Assembly (NCBI GenBank): GCA_015486475.1
Contig: WFRO01000220.1
Coordinates: 1 to 8,758 of the forward strand
Reading direction: 5' to 3'
Source: Bacteroidales bacterium
Lineage (GTDB): Bacteria; Bacteroidota; Bacteroidia; Bacteroidales; VadinHA17
Length of the DNA: 8,758 nt
In this document: positions 1-7,399 of the stretch, in pieces
Layout: every line of letters starts with the position of its first letter
Position numbering within the stretch: the stretch's first letter is position 1
The notes under the pieces: generated by a model
The model's database searches: none
Seen by the model: the letters and a program-made list of their open reading frames with translations, nothing else
What the model was told of the DNA's origin: nothing
Translations under genes and position numbers: made by a program

Positions 1-899
1 AAAAAATGTCGCCGGAAAAAAAGACCGAGCTGAAACTGGGTATCGGCAAGATCCCGGAGATCCTGCTGGACAATACCGACCGGAACCGCACCTCTCCGTT
101 TGCTTTTACGGGCAACCGCTTTGAGTTCCGTGCCGTAGGATCGGCTGCCAACTGCGCTGCCCCCATGATCGCCCTCAACAGCGCCCTGGCCGTTCAGTTG
201 AAAGAATTTAAAAAAGAGGTGGATGCCCTGATCACCAAAGGTCTGAAAAAGGATGAGGCCATCTTCCAGATGCTTCGCAAGACTATCAATGAATCCCGGA
301 ACATACTTTTTGAAGGGGACAACTACAGTGATGACTGGAAAAAAGAGGCAGAGAAGAGAGGTCTAAGCAATATCACCAGCGTGCCGGAGTCGCTGGCCAC
401 CTATTTCAGCGAACAGTCGAAAAAGGTGCTGATCGAAGGAGGTATCTTCACGGAGCGTGAACTGGAAGGAAGGGTAGAGGTGGAATATGAGAAGTTCACC
501 AAAAAGATCCAGATAGAAGCACGTGTCCTGGGTGACCTGGTCATCAACCATGTGGTACCTACGGCCGTACAGTACCAGAACAAGCTGCTCGAGAACGTGA
601 AAGGGCTGAAAGAGATCTTCTCCGAGAAAGAGTTCAAGGAGCAGGCCGGTGACCGGCTGGAGCTGATCCGGGAGATCTCGGGTCATGTGTCGACGATCAA
701 AGGCATGGTTTATGAGATGGTGGAGGCCCGCAAGGTGGCCAACAAGATCGAAGATGAGGTGGAGAAAGCTTATGCCTACGACCGGGAGGTACGGCCTTAT
801 CTGGACAAGATCCGCTACCATGTGGACAAGCTGGAGCGTGTGGTGGATGACGAGTTGTGGCCGCTGCCCAAATACCGCGAGATGCTCTTTACCCGGTAG
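1..899 (+). CDS. glnN: Type III glutamine synthetase, C-terminal part (5' end outside window)
   Basis: This is the last ~299 codons of a GlnN-type glutamine synthetase, the cytoplasmic enzyme that makes glutamine from glutamate, ammonia and ATP. The reading frame is open from the left edge (codons start at base 3). The first ATG, at base 6, lies inside the conserved core, so it is not the true start; family members are about 700-730 residues. The stretch PFAFTGNRFEFRAVGS (about bases 96-143) is the GSIII signature. By analogy with GSI, the Glu of RFEFR (123-125) is a metal ligand and the last Arg (129-131) contacts substrate. The rest is the helical, charged C-terminal region typical of GSIII, with TKKIQIEARV and ARKVANKIEDEVEKA segments, ending in PKYREMLFTR and a TAG stop. 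The ending matches my recollection of Bacteroides GlnN, so the 3' end is intact. No terminator follows directly; the nearest is about 310 bases on. Family identity is very secure. Confidence 0.96.
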   Translation, partial: KMSPEKKTELKLGIGKIPEILLDNTDRNRTSPFAFTGNRFEFRAVGSAANCAAPMIALNSALAVQLKEFKKEVDALITKGLKKDEAIFQMLRKTINESRNILFEGDNYSDDWKKEAEKRGLSNITSVPESLATYFSEQSKKVLIEGGIFTERELEGRVEVEYEKFTKKIQIEARVLGDLVINHVVPTAVQYQNKLLENVKGLKEIFSEKEFKEQAGDRLELIREISGHVSTIKGMVYEMVEARKVANKIEDEVEKAYAYDREVRPYLDKIRYHVDKLERVVDDELWPLPKYREMLFTR

Positions 900-940
900 G
901 GAGAAGTCAACCTTAAAATACCGCATTACCAGGCCTGCCC

Positions 941-1040
941 GCCCCCCTGCCCCCCTGGCGCCTTCGTCCCGGTTTACCGTCGGCCGGCAAAGGCTTGCCG
1001 ACGGCACTGCCGGGACTACGGCCCCCAGGGAAGGGGGAAC
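941..1040. repeat. GC-rich imperfect inverted repeat (long hairpin)
   Basis: A nested inverted repeat is visible. The outer arms are GTCCCGG (966-972) and CCGGGAC (1010-1016). The inner arms are CCGTCGGC (977-984) and GCCGACGG (997-1004). An alternative inner pairing is CGGCAA (985-990) with TTGCCG (995-1000). Beyond the outer arms, the C-runs on the left (about 941-957) face G-runs on the right (about 1021-1037), so pairing can continue imperfectly to roughly 100 bases. No T-tract follows, so it does not look like an intrinsic terminator. It probably belongs to the same intergenic element as the motifs at 1046-1108. Pairing was read by eye. Confidence 0.6.
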
Positions 1041-1045
1041 CCTTA

Positions 1046-1108
1046 CCCACGCTGGCTATTAATCTGTGGGCGGACTTCCCCTTTAGGGGACCGAGGGGGC
1101 GCGAGGGG
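1046..1108. repeat. REP-like intergenic element with CCCCTTTAGGGG palindrome
   Basis: This stretch has CCCAC (1046-1050) facing GTGGG (1066-1070) across GCTGGCTATTAATCT, then GCGGACT, a near-perfect palindrome TCCCCTTTAGGGGA (1077-1090), and G-runs (1094-1099 and 1105-1108). The order 'CCCAC..GGCTATTAAT..GTGGG' followed by 'CCCCTtnAGGGG' resembles a repeat type I recall from intergenic regions of many Bacteroidetes genomes. That resemblance is from memory and not from a search. No ORF here looks real. It could be a REP/MITE-like element or remnant, or a processed mRNA 3' end. Confidence 0.45.
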
Positions 1109-1123
1109 AAAAAATATCAGATG

Positions 1124-1142
1124 CGTCAATATATAATTGACG
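1124..1142. repeat. Short AT-rich inverted repeat, possible operator or RNA hairpin
   Basis: CGTCAAT (1124-1130) and ATTGACG (1136-1142) are perfect 7-base inverted arms around a 5-base ATATA centre. It lies about 150 bases upstream of the OmpA-family gene, before the terminator. It could bind a dimeric regulator or form a small RNA hairpin. No partner gene or second copy is seen, so its function is unknown. Confidence 0.3.
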
Positions 1143-1210
1143 TGTCACCGGGGTTTCACGATAAACAGTTACGCTCACTGATCCGTATCTGTTGGTTTTA
1201 TGGTTAATTA

Positions 1211-1249
1211 AGAAAGTTGTCCTGATGCTTATCGGGACAACTTTTTTTT
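1211..1249 (+). terminator. Strong intrinsic (Rho-independent) terminator
   Basis: The left arm AAAGTTGTCCTGAT (1213-1226) pairs with ATCGGGACAACTTT (1231-1244) around loop GCTT. This gives a 14-pair stem with one G-T wobble, followed by an eight-base T tract (1242-1249) that overlaps the end of the right arm. It reads on the + strand. It would end transcripts from glnN, which would then carry a ~350-base 3' UTR containing the repeats, or from an unrecognised short transcript in the gap. It isolates the following gene from glnN readthrough. Confidence 0.85.
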
Positions 1250-1274
1250 GGGCTGAAAAAAATATTTACATTTA
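1244..1274 (+). promoter_or_regulatory. Predicted Bacteroidetes-type promoter for the OmpA-family gene
   Basis: TACATTTA (1267-1274) matches the Bacteroidetes -7 consensus TAnnTTTG at all fixed positions but the last. The T tract of the terminator supplies a -33-like TTTT at 1244-1247 with a 19-base spacer. A TTTG also exists at 1247-1250 but with only 16 bases. Transcription would begin near 1280, giving a leader of only about 15 bases before ATG 1295. If correct, terminator and promoter overlap. Confidence 0.5.
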
Positions 1275-1294
1275 TGACCTCGTTGTAAGGCTGT

Positions 1295-3280
1295 ATGATG
1301 AAAACCATTGTTACCATACTTTTTGCATTGATGATCCTCTCGCCGGCGGGCTACGGGCAGAAGAAGAAGATCGTGCATGCCGATGAGGCTTTCCTTGCCG
1401 GGGAGTATTTTGATGCCATTGACCTGTATAAAGATGCTTACTCGACGGTGAAGAACAAGGAGCTGAAGACATCCATCGTGTTCAAGATCGCCGAATGTTA
1501 CCGCATCATTAACGATCCCGTGCGGGCTGAAATGTGGTACCGGAAGGCCATCCAGAAAAATTATCCCGATCCGGTGGCGATCCTTTACTATGCGCAGCAG
1601 ATGATGAAGAACGGTAAGTACAAGGAGGCGACCGAGGAGTTCAACAAGTACCGTCAGCTGGTGCCCAACGATCCGCGCAGCGGAGAGGGCATCCAGGCGT
1701 GCGAACAGGCGATGGAGTGGATGGACAATCCGGTGGGGTATGTGATCGAGAACGCGCGCCTCTTCAATACGAGTGATGATGATTATTCACCGGCGTATGC
1801 CCGCGATGACTACAAGGTGGTCTATTTCACCTCATCGCGGGACGATGCTACCGGCAAACAGATCCACGGCGCCACCGGGCAGAATTTTGCAGATATCTTT
1901 GTGACCAAGATGGACCACAAAGGAAGATGGAGCACGCCGGTGCCGCTGGACAAGCCTGTCAATACCGAGGCGGAGGAGGGTACGCCTTCCTTTACTTCCG
2001 ATTATAATACGATGTATTTTACCCGTTGTGAGATGGCCAAGCACCGCAAGCTGGGCTGCCGCATCATGGTGACGCAGAAAGAAGGAGAGGACTGGGGGGA
2101 GCCCAAGGCCCTCAACCTGGTGGCCGACAGTCTGGTGGAAGCCCATCCGGCCATCTCCGGCGATAATCTTACGCTCTATTTCGTTTCTGATAAGGGGGGC
2201 GGCTACGGCGGGAAGGATATCTGGAAGGTGACGCGCGGCAGTGCCTCGGAGGACTGGAGCGAGCCTGAGAACCTGGGGCCTGATATCAACACCGAAGGCG
2301 ATGAGATGTTCCCTTATCTTTACAATGATAAAACCCTGTATTTCTCCTCCGACGGCTGGGGGGGCATGGGCGGCCTGGATATCTACCGTGCCACCGAGAC
2401 CGAGGGAGGACGGTGGAACATTGAGAATATGCGTTATCCTATCAACTCACCGGCGGATGATTTCGGGATCGCTATCCAGAAGAAGGAGATGAAGGGCTTT
2501 TTCAGCTCTTCCCGCAAGATCAGAAGCAGGGACGATATCTTTACCTTTGTCCTTCCACCGTTGCGTTTTTCGATCATCGGGCAGGTACGTGACCTGCAGT
2601 CCGATGACCTGATCCCCTCGGCACTGGTGAAGATGATCGGCAGCGATGGCACCATCATCCAGGACAGCACCAACAGCAAGGGTACTTTCCGTTTTATGCT
2701 GAAGCCCAACACCGATTATATCTTTATTGCCTCGAAAGAGGGATACCTCAACGGCAAGAGCAAGGAGACCACCAAAGGGCTGGACAAAAGCACCGACCTG
2801 AAAACAACGATCCAGCTGGCCTCTATCGCCAAGCCCATCGAGATCCCCAATATTTACTATGATTTCGGCAAGTGGGACCTGCGGCCTGAGTCGATGGTGG
2901 CCCTCGACCATCTGGTGGAGATCCTCAATGACAACCCGAACATCACCATTGAGCTGCGGTCACATACCGACTCCCGGGCCTCCGATCAGTATAACATGGA
3001 ACTTTCACAGAAACGTGCCCAGGCGGTGGTGGACTACCTCATCAGCAAGGGTATCGATCCGAAGCGTTTGATCGCCAAAGGTTATGGCGAGTCTGAACCC
3101 AAAGTGGTCGACAAAAAGCTGGCTGCGCAATATCCATTCCTGAAGGAGGGTACCGTACTCGACGACAATTTCATCAATTCGCTGCCCAACGAGCAGGAGA
3201 AAGAGATCTGTCACCAGATCAACCGTCGTACCGAGTTCCAGGTGATCCGTACCGATTTTCCGACCAACGAGAAGAAATAG
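1295..3280 (+). CDS. OmpA-family envelope protein with TPR, PD40 propeller and carboxypeptidase-regulatory domains (PorE-like)
   Basis: This is a 661-residue exported protein. Residues 1-21 form a signal peptide (hydrophobic IVTILFALMIL, likely cut after GYG). They contain no cysteine, so there is no lipobox. In order follow TPR-like helices (~25-135), a PD40/WD40-like beta-propeller (~145-420) with repeated YFTS/LYFVSD/LYFSSD and DIF/DIW/DIY strands, a carboxypeptidase-regulatory-like beta domain (~422-510, GQVRD...SKGTFRF), and an OmpA C-terminal peptidoglycan-binding domain (~516-655). The last has YYDFGKWDLRPES, D559 in HTDSR and R574 in LSQKRAQ, which match E. coli OmpA D241 and R256 in spacing. 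This domain order is that of PorE (P. gingivalis PG1058), a type IX secretion component, but related paralogues share it, so no symbol is given. It probably links the outer membrane or a secretion complex to peptidoglycan. ATG 1295 and ATG 1298 are both possible; AAGG at 1287-1290 is better spaced for 1298. purM begins 4 bases downstream. Confidence 0.9.
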   Translation: MMKTIVTILFALMILSPAGYGQKKKIVHADEAFLAGEYFDAIDLYKDAYSTVKNKELKTSIVFKIAECYRIINDPVRAEMWYRKAIQKNYPDPVAILYYAQQMMKNGKYKEATEEFNKYRQLVPNDPRSGEGIQACEQAMEWMDNPVGYVIENARLFNTSDDDYSPAYARDDYKVVYFTSSRDDATGKQIHGATGQNFADIFVTKMDHKGRWSTPVPLDKPVNTEAEEGTPSFTSDYNTMYFTRCEMAKHRKLGCRIMVTQKEGEDWGEPKALNLVADSLVEAHPAISGDNLTLYFVSDKGGGYGGKDIWKVTRGSASEDWSEPENLGPDINTEGDEMFPYLYNDKTLYFSSDGWGGMGGLDIYRATETEGGRWNIENMRYPINSPADDFGIAIQKKEMKGFFSSSRKIRSRDDIFTFVLPPLRFSIIGQVRDLQSDDLIPSALVKMIGSDGTIIQDSTNSKGTFRFMLKPNTDYIFIASKEGYLNGKSKETTKGLDKSTDLKTTIQLASIAKPIEIPNIYYDFGKWDLRPESMVALDHLVEILNDNPNITIELRSHTDSRASDQYNMELSQKRAQAVVDYLISKGIDPKRLIAKGYGESEPKVVDKKLAAQYPFLKEGTVLDDNFINSLPNEQEKEICHQINRRTEFQVIRTDFPTNEKK

Positions 3281-3284
3281 ATCT

Positions 3285-4463
<1,179 letters not shown>

Positions 4464-4482
4464 AGAAATGCGGAAGACCTCC

Positions 4483-4514
4483 TTTTCTTTGGGGGGGATA
4501 TTTTCTTACCTTTG
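4483..4514 (+). promoter_or_regulatory. Predicted promoter for prfA with perfect TAnnTTTG -7 box
   Basis: TACCTTTG (4507-4514) matches the Bacteroidetes -7 consensus at every fixed position. TTTT at 4483-4486 is a -33-like element with a 20-base spacer. A better-matching TTTG at 4488-4491 is only 15 bases away. The spacer contains a run of seven G (4491-4497). Transcription would start near 4521, about 20 bases before ATG 4543. The gene can thus be expressed independently of purM upstream. Confidence 0.65.
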
Positions 4515-4542
4515 TCTCCGGGAAAATCAAACAGAACTATCC

Positions 4543-5628
4543 ATGAGCAAGAACATGATCCTTGAGAGGCTGGAGGGGGTGAAAAAACGCTTTGACGAGG
4601 TGGGTGAGGAGTTGAACAAGCCGGAGACCATGTCGGACATGAAGCGTTATATCCGCCTGAACAAGGAATACAAGGAACTGGAACAGGTGGTGAAGGCCTA
4701 TGATGAGTACAGGGAACTGCTGAGCAATATACAGACGGCCAAAGAGATGCTGTCAGAAGAAAAGGACGAGGAGATCCGGGAGATGGCCAAGCAGGAGTTG
4801 GAGGAGTGGCTGGTGCAGAAAGAGCCGCTGGAGGAGAAGATCAAGCTGTTGCTGGTGCCGGCAGACCCCCAGGACCAGAAGAACGCTGTCGTGGAGATAC
4901 GTGCCGGTACGGGAGGGGATGAGGCCAGTATCTTTGCCGGCGATCTGTTCCGTATGTATTCCAAGTTTGCCGAGAGCAAAGGGTGGAAGATCGAGGTGAA
5001 CCGCTTCACCGAGGGCACCGTCGGCGGGTACAAGGAGATCGTTTTTACCATCAAAGGCGACGGGGTGTACGGCATCATGAAATATGAATCGGGAGTGCAT
5101 CGCGTGCAGCGGGTGCCGCAGACCGAGACGCAGGGACGCGTACACACCTCGGCGGCCACGGTGGCTGTACTGCCGGAGGCTGAGGAATTCGATGTGGAGG
5201 TGCGCCCCGAGGATGTGAGGAAAGATACTTATTGCTCATCCGGTCCCGGCGGCCAGTCGGTGAACACCACCTACTCGGCCATCCGGCTGACACATATCCC
5301 CACAGGCATCGTGGTCACCTGCCAGGATGAGAAATCACAGCTGAAGAACCTGGAGAAAGCCATGTCGGAGCTGCGTACCCGCCTGTACAACCTGGAATAC
5401 CAGAAATATCTCGATGAGATCGCCTCAAAACGGCGCACGATGGTGTCCACCGGTGACCGCTCGGCCAAGATCCGTACCTACAATTATCCCCAGGGGAGGG
5501 TCACCGATCACCGTATCAACCTGACGCTTTACAACCTCCAGTCGATCCTCAACGGTGAGATCCAGGAGCTGATCGACAAGCTGCAGATGGCCGAAAATGC
5601 CGAACGCCTGAAGGAAAGTGAAATCTGA
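4543..5628 (+). CDS. prfA: Peptide chain release factor 1
   Basis: This 361-residue RF1 recognises UAA and UAG stop codons in the ribosomal A site and triggers peptide release. The N-terminal coiled-coil-like domain spans ~1-115. The tripeptide stop-recognition (PxT) motif is PQT (192-194) in RVPQTETQGRVHTSA. The catalytic GGQ is at 236-238 in SSGPGGQSVNTTYSA, which is methylated in related proteins. These spacings match E. coli RF1 (188-190 and 233-235). The conserved GDRSAKIRTYNYPQGRVTDH and NAERLKESEI tail are intact. RF2 would have SPF instead of PQT, so the assignment is firm. ATG 4543 is chosen because it lies ~20 bases after the predicted transcription start; the frame is open further upstream, but that part overlaps purM and does not look like RF1. 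ATG 4555 is an alternative. No clear Shine-Dalgarno is seen. The gene itself ends in TGA, which RF1 does not read. Confidence 0.97.
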   Translation: MSKNMILERLEGVKKRFDEVGEELNKPETMSDMKRYIRLNKEYKELEQVVKAYDEYRELLSNIQTAKEMLSEEKDEEIREMAKQELEEWLVQKEPLEEKIKLLLVPADPQDQKNAVVEIRAGTGGDEASIFAGDLFRMYSKFAESKGWKIEVNRFTEGTVGGYKEIVFTIKGDGVYGIMKYESGVHRVQRVPQTETQGRVHTSAATVAVLPEAEEFDVEVRPEDVRKDTYCSSGPGGQSVNTTYSAIRLTHIPTGIVVTCQDEKSQLKNLEKAMSELRTRLYNLEYQKYLDEIASKRRTMVSTGDRSAKIRTYNYPQGRVTDHRINLTLYNLQSILNGEIQELIDKLQMAENAERLKESEI

Positions 5629-5660
5629 TCCGCAGGGAGAGAGATTAAGGAAAAAATGTT

Positions 5661-5668
5661 TACTTTTA
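5661..5668 (+). promoter_or_regulatory. Possible -7 promoter box for the sugar epimerase-like gene
   Basis: TACTTTTA matches TAnnTTTG except the last base and lies 30 bases before ATG 5699, a normal distance. No convincing TTTG is seen 19-21 bases upstream, where the sequence is purine-rich. There is also no terminator between prfA and this point, so readthrough from prfA is equally possible. Confidence 0.35.
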
Positions 5669-5698
5669 AGGTTCAAAACCCATAAAAACCAATTCACC

Positions 5699-6541
5699 AT
5701 GAAAAAGACTTTTCTTTTTGCCATGACGATGATCACTGTGATGACATTGTCGATGTGTTCGGATAACAAGCCAACGCCTGAAAAACTTGGATGGAAGCTG
5801 GCCGTGCAGTGCTGGACCTTCAAGGAATATACCTTTGCAGAAGCGCTGGGGAAGATCAAGGAGCTGGGCGTGAAATATGTGGAGGCCTATCCGGGTCAGG
5901 AGATCGGCGGGGGTTATGAAGGCACTACGCATTTTACAGCAGATGCCAAGGCCCGTCAGGCCATGAAAGATCTTCTGAAGAAAAACGGTCTTACCCTGGT
6001 CAATTACGGTGTGGTTACACCCAAAACAAAAGATGAATGGATCCAGTTGTTCGAGTTTGCCAAAGAGATGGGCATCGAGACGATCAACTCGGAGCCCAAA
6101 CCGCCGGAGATGGATCTGGTGGACAGCCTGGCCAATGCCTACGGGATCAACATCGGGATCCACAACCATCCCAAGCCCTCTTTTTACTGGAGCCCTGACA
6201 CCCTGCTGAAGTATATTGCAGGTCATTCGGACCGTATCGGATCGTGTTCCGATGTGGGCCACTGGGTACGTTCGGGGCTGGATCCCGTGGAGTGCCTGAA
6301 AAAACTGGACGGCCACATCAAGTCGCTCCATTTCAAGGATCTTAATGAGAAAGACCGGAAAGCCCATGACGTGCCCTGGGGAACCGGCATCTCCAATGTG
6401 CCGGCGATGCTGCAGGTGCTGAAAGATCAGGGATACAAAGGGGTCTTCAGTGTGGAATATGAATATCACTGGAAATCCTCTATGCCGGAGATCAAAGAAT
6501 CGCTGCAGAATTTCCGCAAGATCACGAGTGAGCTGAAATAA
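5699..6541 (+). CDS. Predicted lipoprotein, sugar phosphate isomerase/epimerase (xylose isomerase-like TIM barrel)
   Basis: This is a 280-residue protein. It starts MKKTFLFAMTMITVMTLSMC, a signal peptide with a lipobox-like LSMC and candidate lipidated Cys20. The -1 Met is unusual. The following SDNK is only weakly acidic, so periplasmic versus surface location is open. The rest fits the AP-endonuclease-2/xylose-isomerase-like TIM-barrel family: KLAVQCWTFKEYTF at the barrel start, then likely divalent-metal and active-site residues E132 (NSEP), H155 and H157 (GIHNHP), D185 and H188 (SDVGHW), H211 (HFKD) and E253 (VEYEYHW). Exported relatives in Bacteroidetes often occur with Gfo/Idh oxidoreductases or DUF1080 proteins in 3-keto-sugar or glycoside breakdown, but none is present here, so the substrate is unknown. 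ATG 5699 is chosen because it begins the signal peptide; an in-frame ATG at 5618 lies inside prfA. The next gene, pyrF, starts 18 bases after the stop. Confidence 0.88.
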   Translation: MKKTFLFAMTMITVMTLSMCSDNKPTPEKLGWKLAVQCWTFKEYTFAEALGKIKELGVKYVEAYPGQEIGGGYEGTTHFTADAKARQAMKDLLKKNGLTLVNYGVVTPKTKDEWIQLFEFAKEMGIETINSEPKPPEMDLVDSLANAYGINIGIHNHPKPSFYWSPDTLLKYIAGHSDRIGSCSDVGHWVRSGLDPVECLKKLDGHIKSLHFKDLNEKDRKAHDVPWGTGISNVPAMLQVLKDQGYKGVFSVEYEYHWKSSMPEIKESLQNFRKITSELK

Positions 6542-6546
6542 GCCGG

Positions 6547-6553
6547 AAAGGAG
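6547..6553 (+). promoter_or_regulatory. Strong Shine-Dalgarno site of pyrF
   Basis: AAAGGAG lies 6 bases before ATG 6560, near ideal spacing. It fixes the pyrF start and stands out because most genes in this window have weak or no Shine-Dalgarno sequence. Confidence 0.75.
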
Positions 6554-6559
6554 TTATCC

Positions 6560-7387
6560 ATGGATTCCGGTGAACTGCTGCAGAGGATCAGGGAGAAGAA
6601 AAGCTTTCTGTGTATCGGTCTGGATACGGACCTGCACAAGATCCCCGCTCATCTTCTGGAAGAAGAGGATCCTGTATTTGCTTTTAACCGCCGGATCATT
6701 GATGCCACACACCGTTATGCGGTGGCCTACAAACCGAATACAGCCTTTTATGAGATGAACGGGGCGGATGGCTGGCGTTCGCTGGAACGCACGGTGGCTT
6801 ATATCCGGGAGCTGGACCCTTCGATCTTCATCATTGCCGATGCCAAACGGGGCGATATAGGCAACACTTCCCGGATGTATGCCCGTGCTTTTTTTGAGAG
6901 GATGGATGTGGATGCCCTCACGGTGGCTCCTTATATGGGTAGTGATTCGGTGGGGCCTTTCCTCGGCTATCCCGGCAAGTGGGTGATCCTGCTGGCGCTC
7001 ACCTCCAATCCCGGTGCGGATGATTTTCAGTTTTTCTCCGATGGCCGGCGGCATCTGTATGAGCAGGTGCTGGTGATGGCCGGGGCGTGGGGTACGGAGG
7101 ACAACATGATGTTCGTTACCGGGGCCACACGTGCTGAGAAGCTGGCCGATGTGCGCAGGATCATCCCCGGTCATTTTCTTTTGGTGCCGGGTGTGGGAGC
7201 GCAAGGCGGCAGTCTGGAGGAGGTGGCCCGTTACGGGATGAACGATCGTTGCGGGCTGCTGGTCAACTCTTCAAGAGGTATCCTTTATGCCGGCGACGGC
7301 CCGGATTTTGCGGAAGCTGCTGCGGGAAAGGCCGGAGAGCTCCAGGCACAAATGGAAGAGCTGTTGCGGGAGAGGGGCCTCATCTGA
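6560..7387 (+). CDS. pyrF: Orotidine 5'-phosphate decarboxylase
   Basis: This 275-residue cytoplasmic enzyme converts orotidine 5'-phosphate to UMP, the last step of de novo pyrimidine synthesis. The N-terminus has CIGLDTD (substrate-contact Asp). The catalytic cluster is DAKRGDIGNTS, with D94, K96 and D99 visible. TVAPYMGSDSVGPF follows, then the phosphate-binding loop PGVGAQGG (210-217) and NSSRGILYA (236-244, R239 phosphate contact). The length of ~275 and the DAKRGDIGNT form place it in the longer type 2 subfamily, common in Bacteroidetes, Actinobacteria and Myxococcus, as opposed to the ~230-residue E. coli type. All expected catalytic residues are present. It sits between the epimerase-like lipoprotein gene (18-base gap) and the DUF2851 gene (12-base gap) and is probably co-transcribed with both. 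From memory, prfA and pyrF are close neighbours in other Bacteroidales. Confidence 0.97.
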   Translation: MDSGELLQRIREKKSFLCIGLDTDLHKIPAHLLEEEDPVFAFNRRIIDATHRYAVAYKPNTAFYEMNGADGWRSLERTVAYIRELDPSIFIIADAKRGDIGNTSRMYARAFFERMDVDALTVAPYMGSDSVGPFLGYPGKWVILLALTSNPGADDFQFFSDGRRHLYEQVLVMAGAWGTEDNMMFVTGATRAEKLADVRRIIPGHFLLVPGVGAQGGSLEEVARYGMNDRCGLLVNSSRGILYAGDGPDFAEAAAGKAGELQAQMEELLRERGLI

Positions 7388-7399
7388 TACCTGCTGACC

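Noticed and set aside
1124..1142. CRISPR repeat or att site
   Set aside because: There is a single copy only, with no spacers, no integrase gene and no flanking duplication.
995..1386. Short + strand open frames in the glnN-OmpA gap (995-1207 and 1192-1386)
   Set aside because: They run through the repeat and terminator, have no ribosome site or domain, and the second overlaps the real signal peptide in another frame.
2358..2364. Seven-G run within the OmpA-family gene as a phase-variation site
   Set aside because: It encodes the conserved Gly-rich propeller turn after Trp, the frame is intact, and a single G7 in GC-rich coding DNA is not evidence of slippage.
4543..5628. Programmed frameshift in a release factor gene
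   Set aside because: That mechanism belongs to prfB (RF2); this is prfA with PQT and a continuous frame.
5666..6469. 267-codon open frame on the - strand across the epimerase gene
   Set aside because: Antisense to a gene with intact catalytic residues; no domain, no promoter and no ribosome site.
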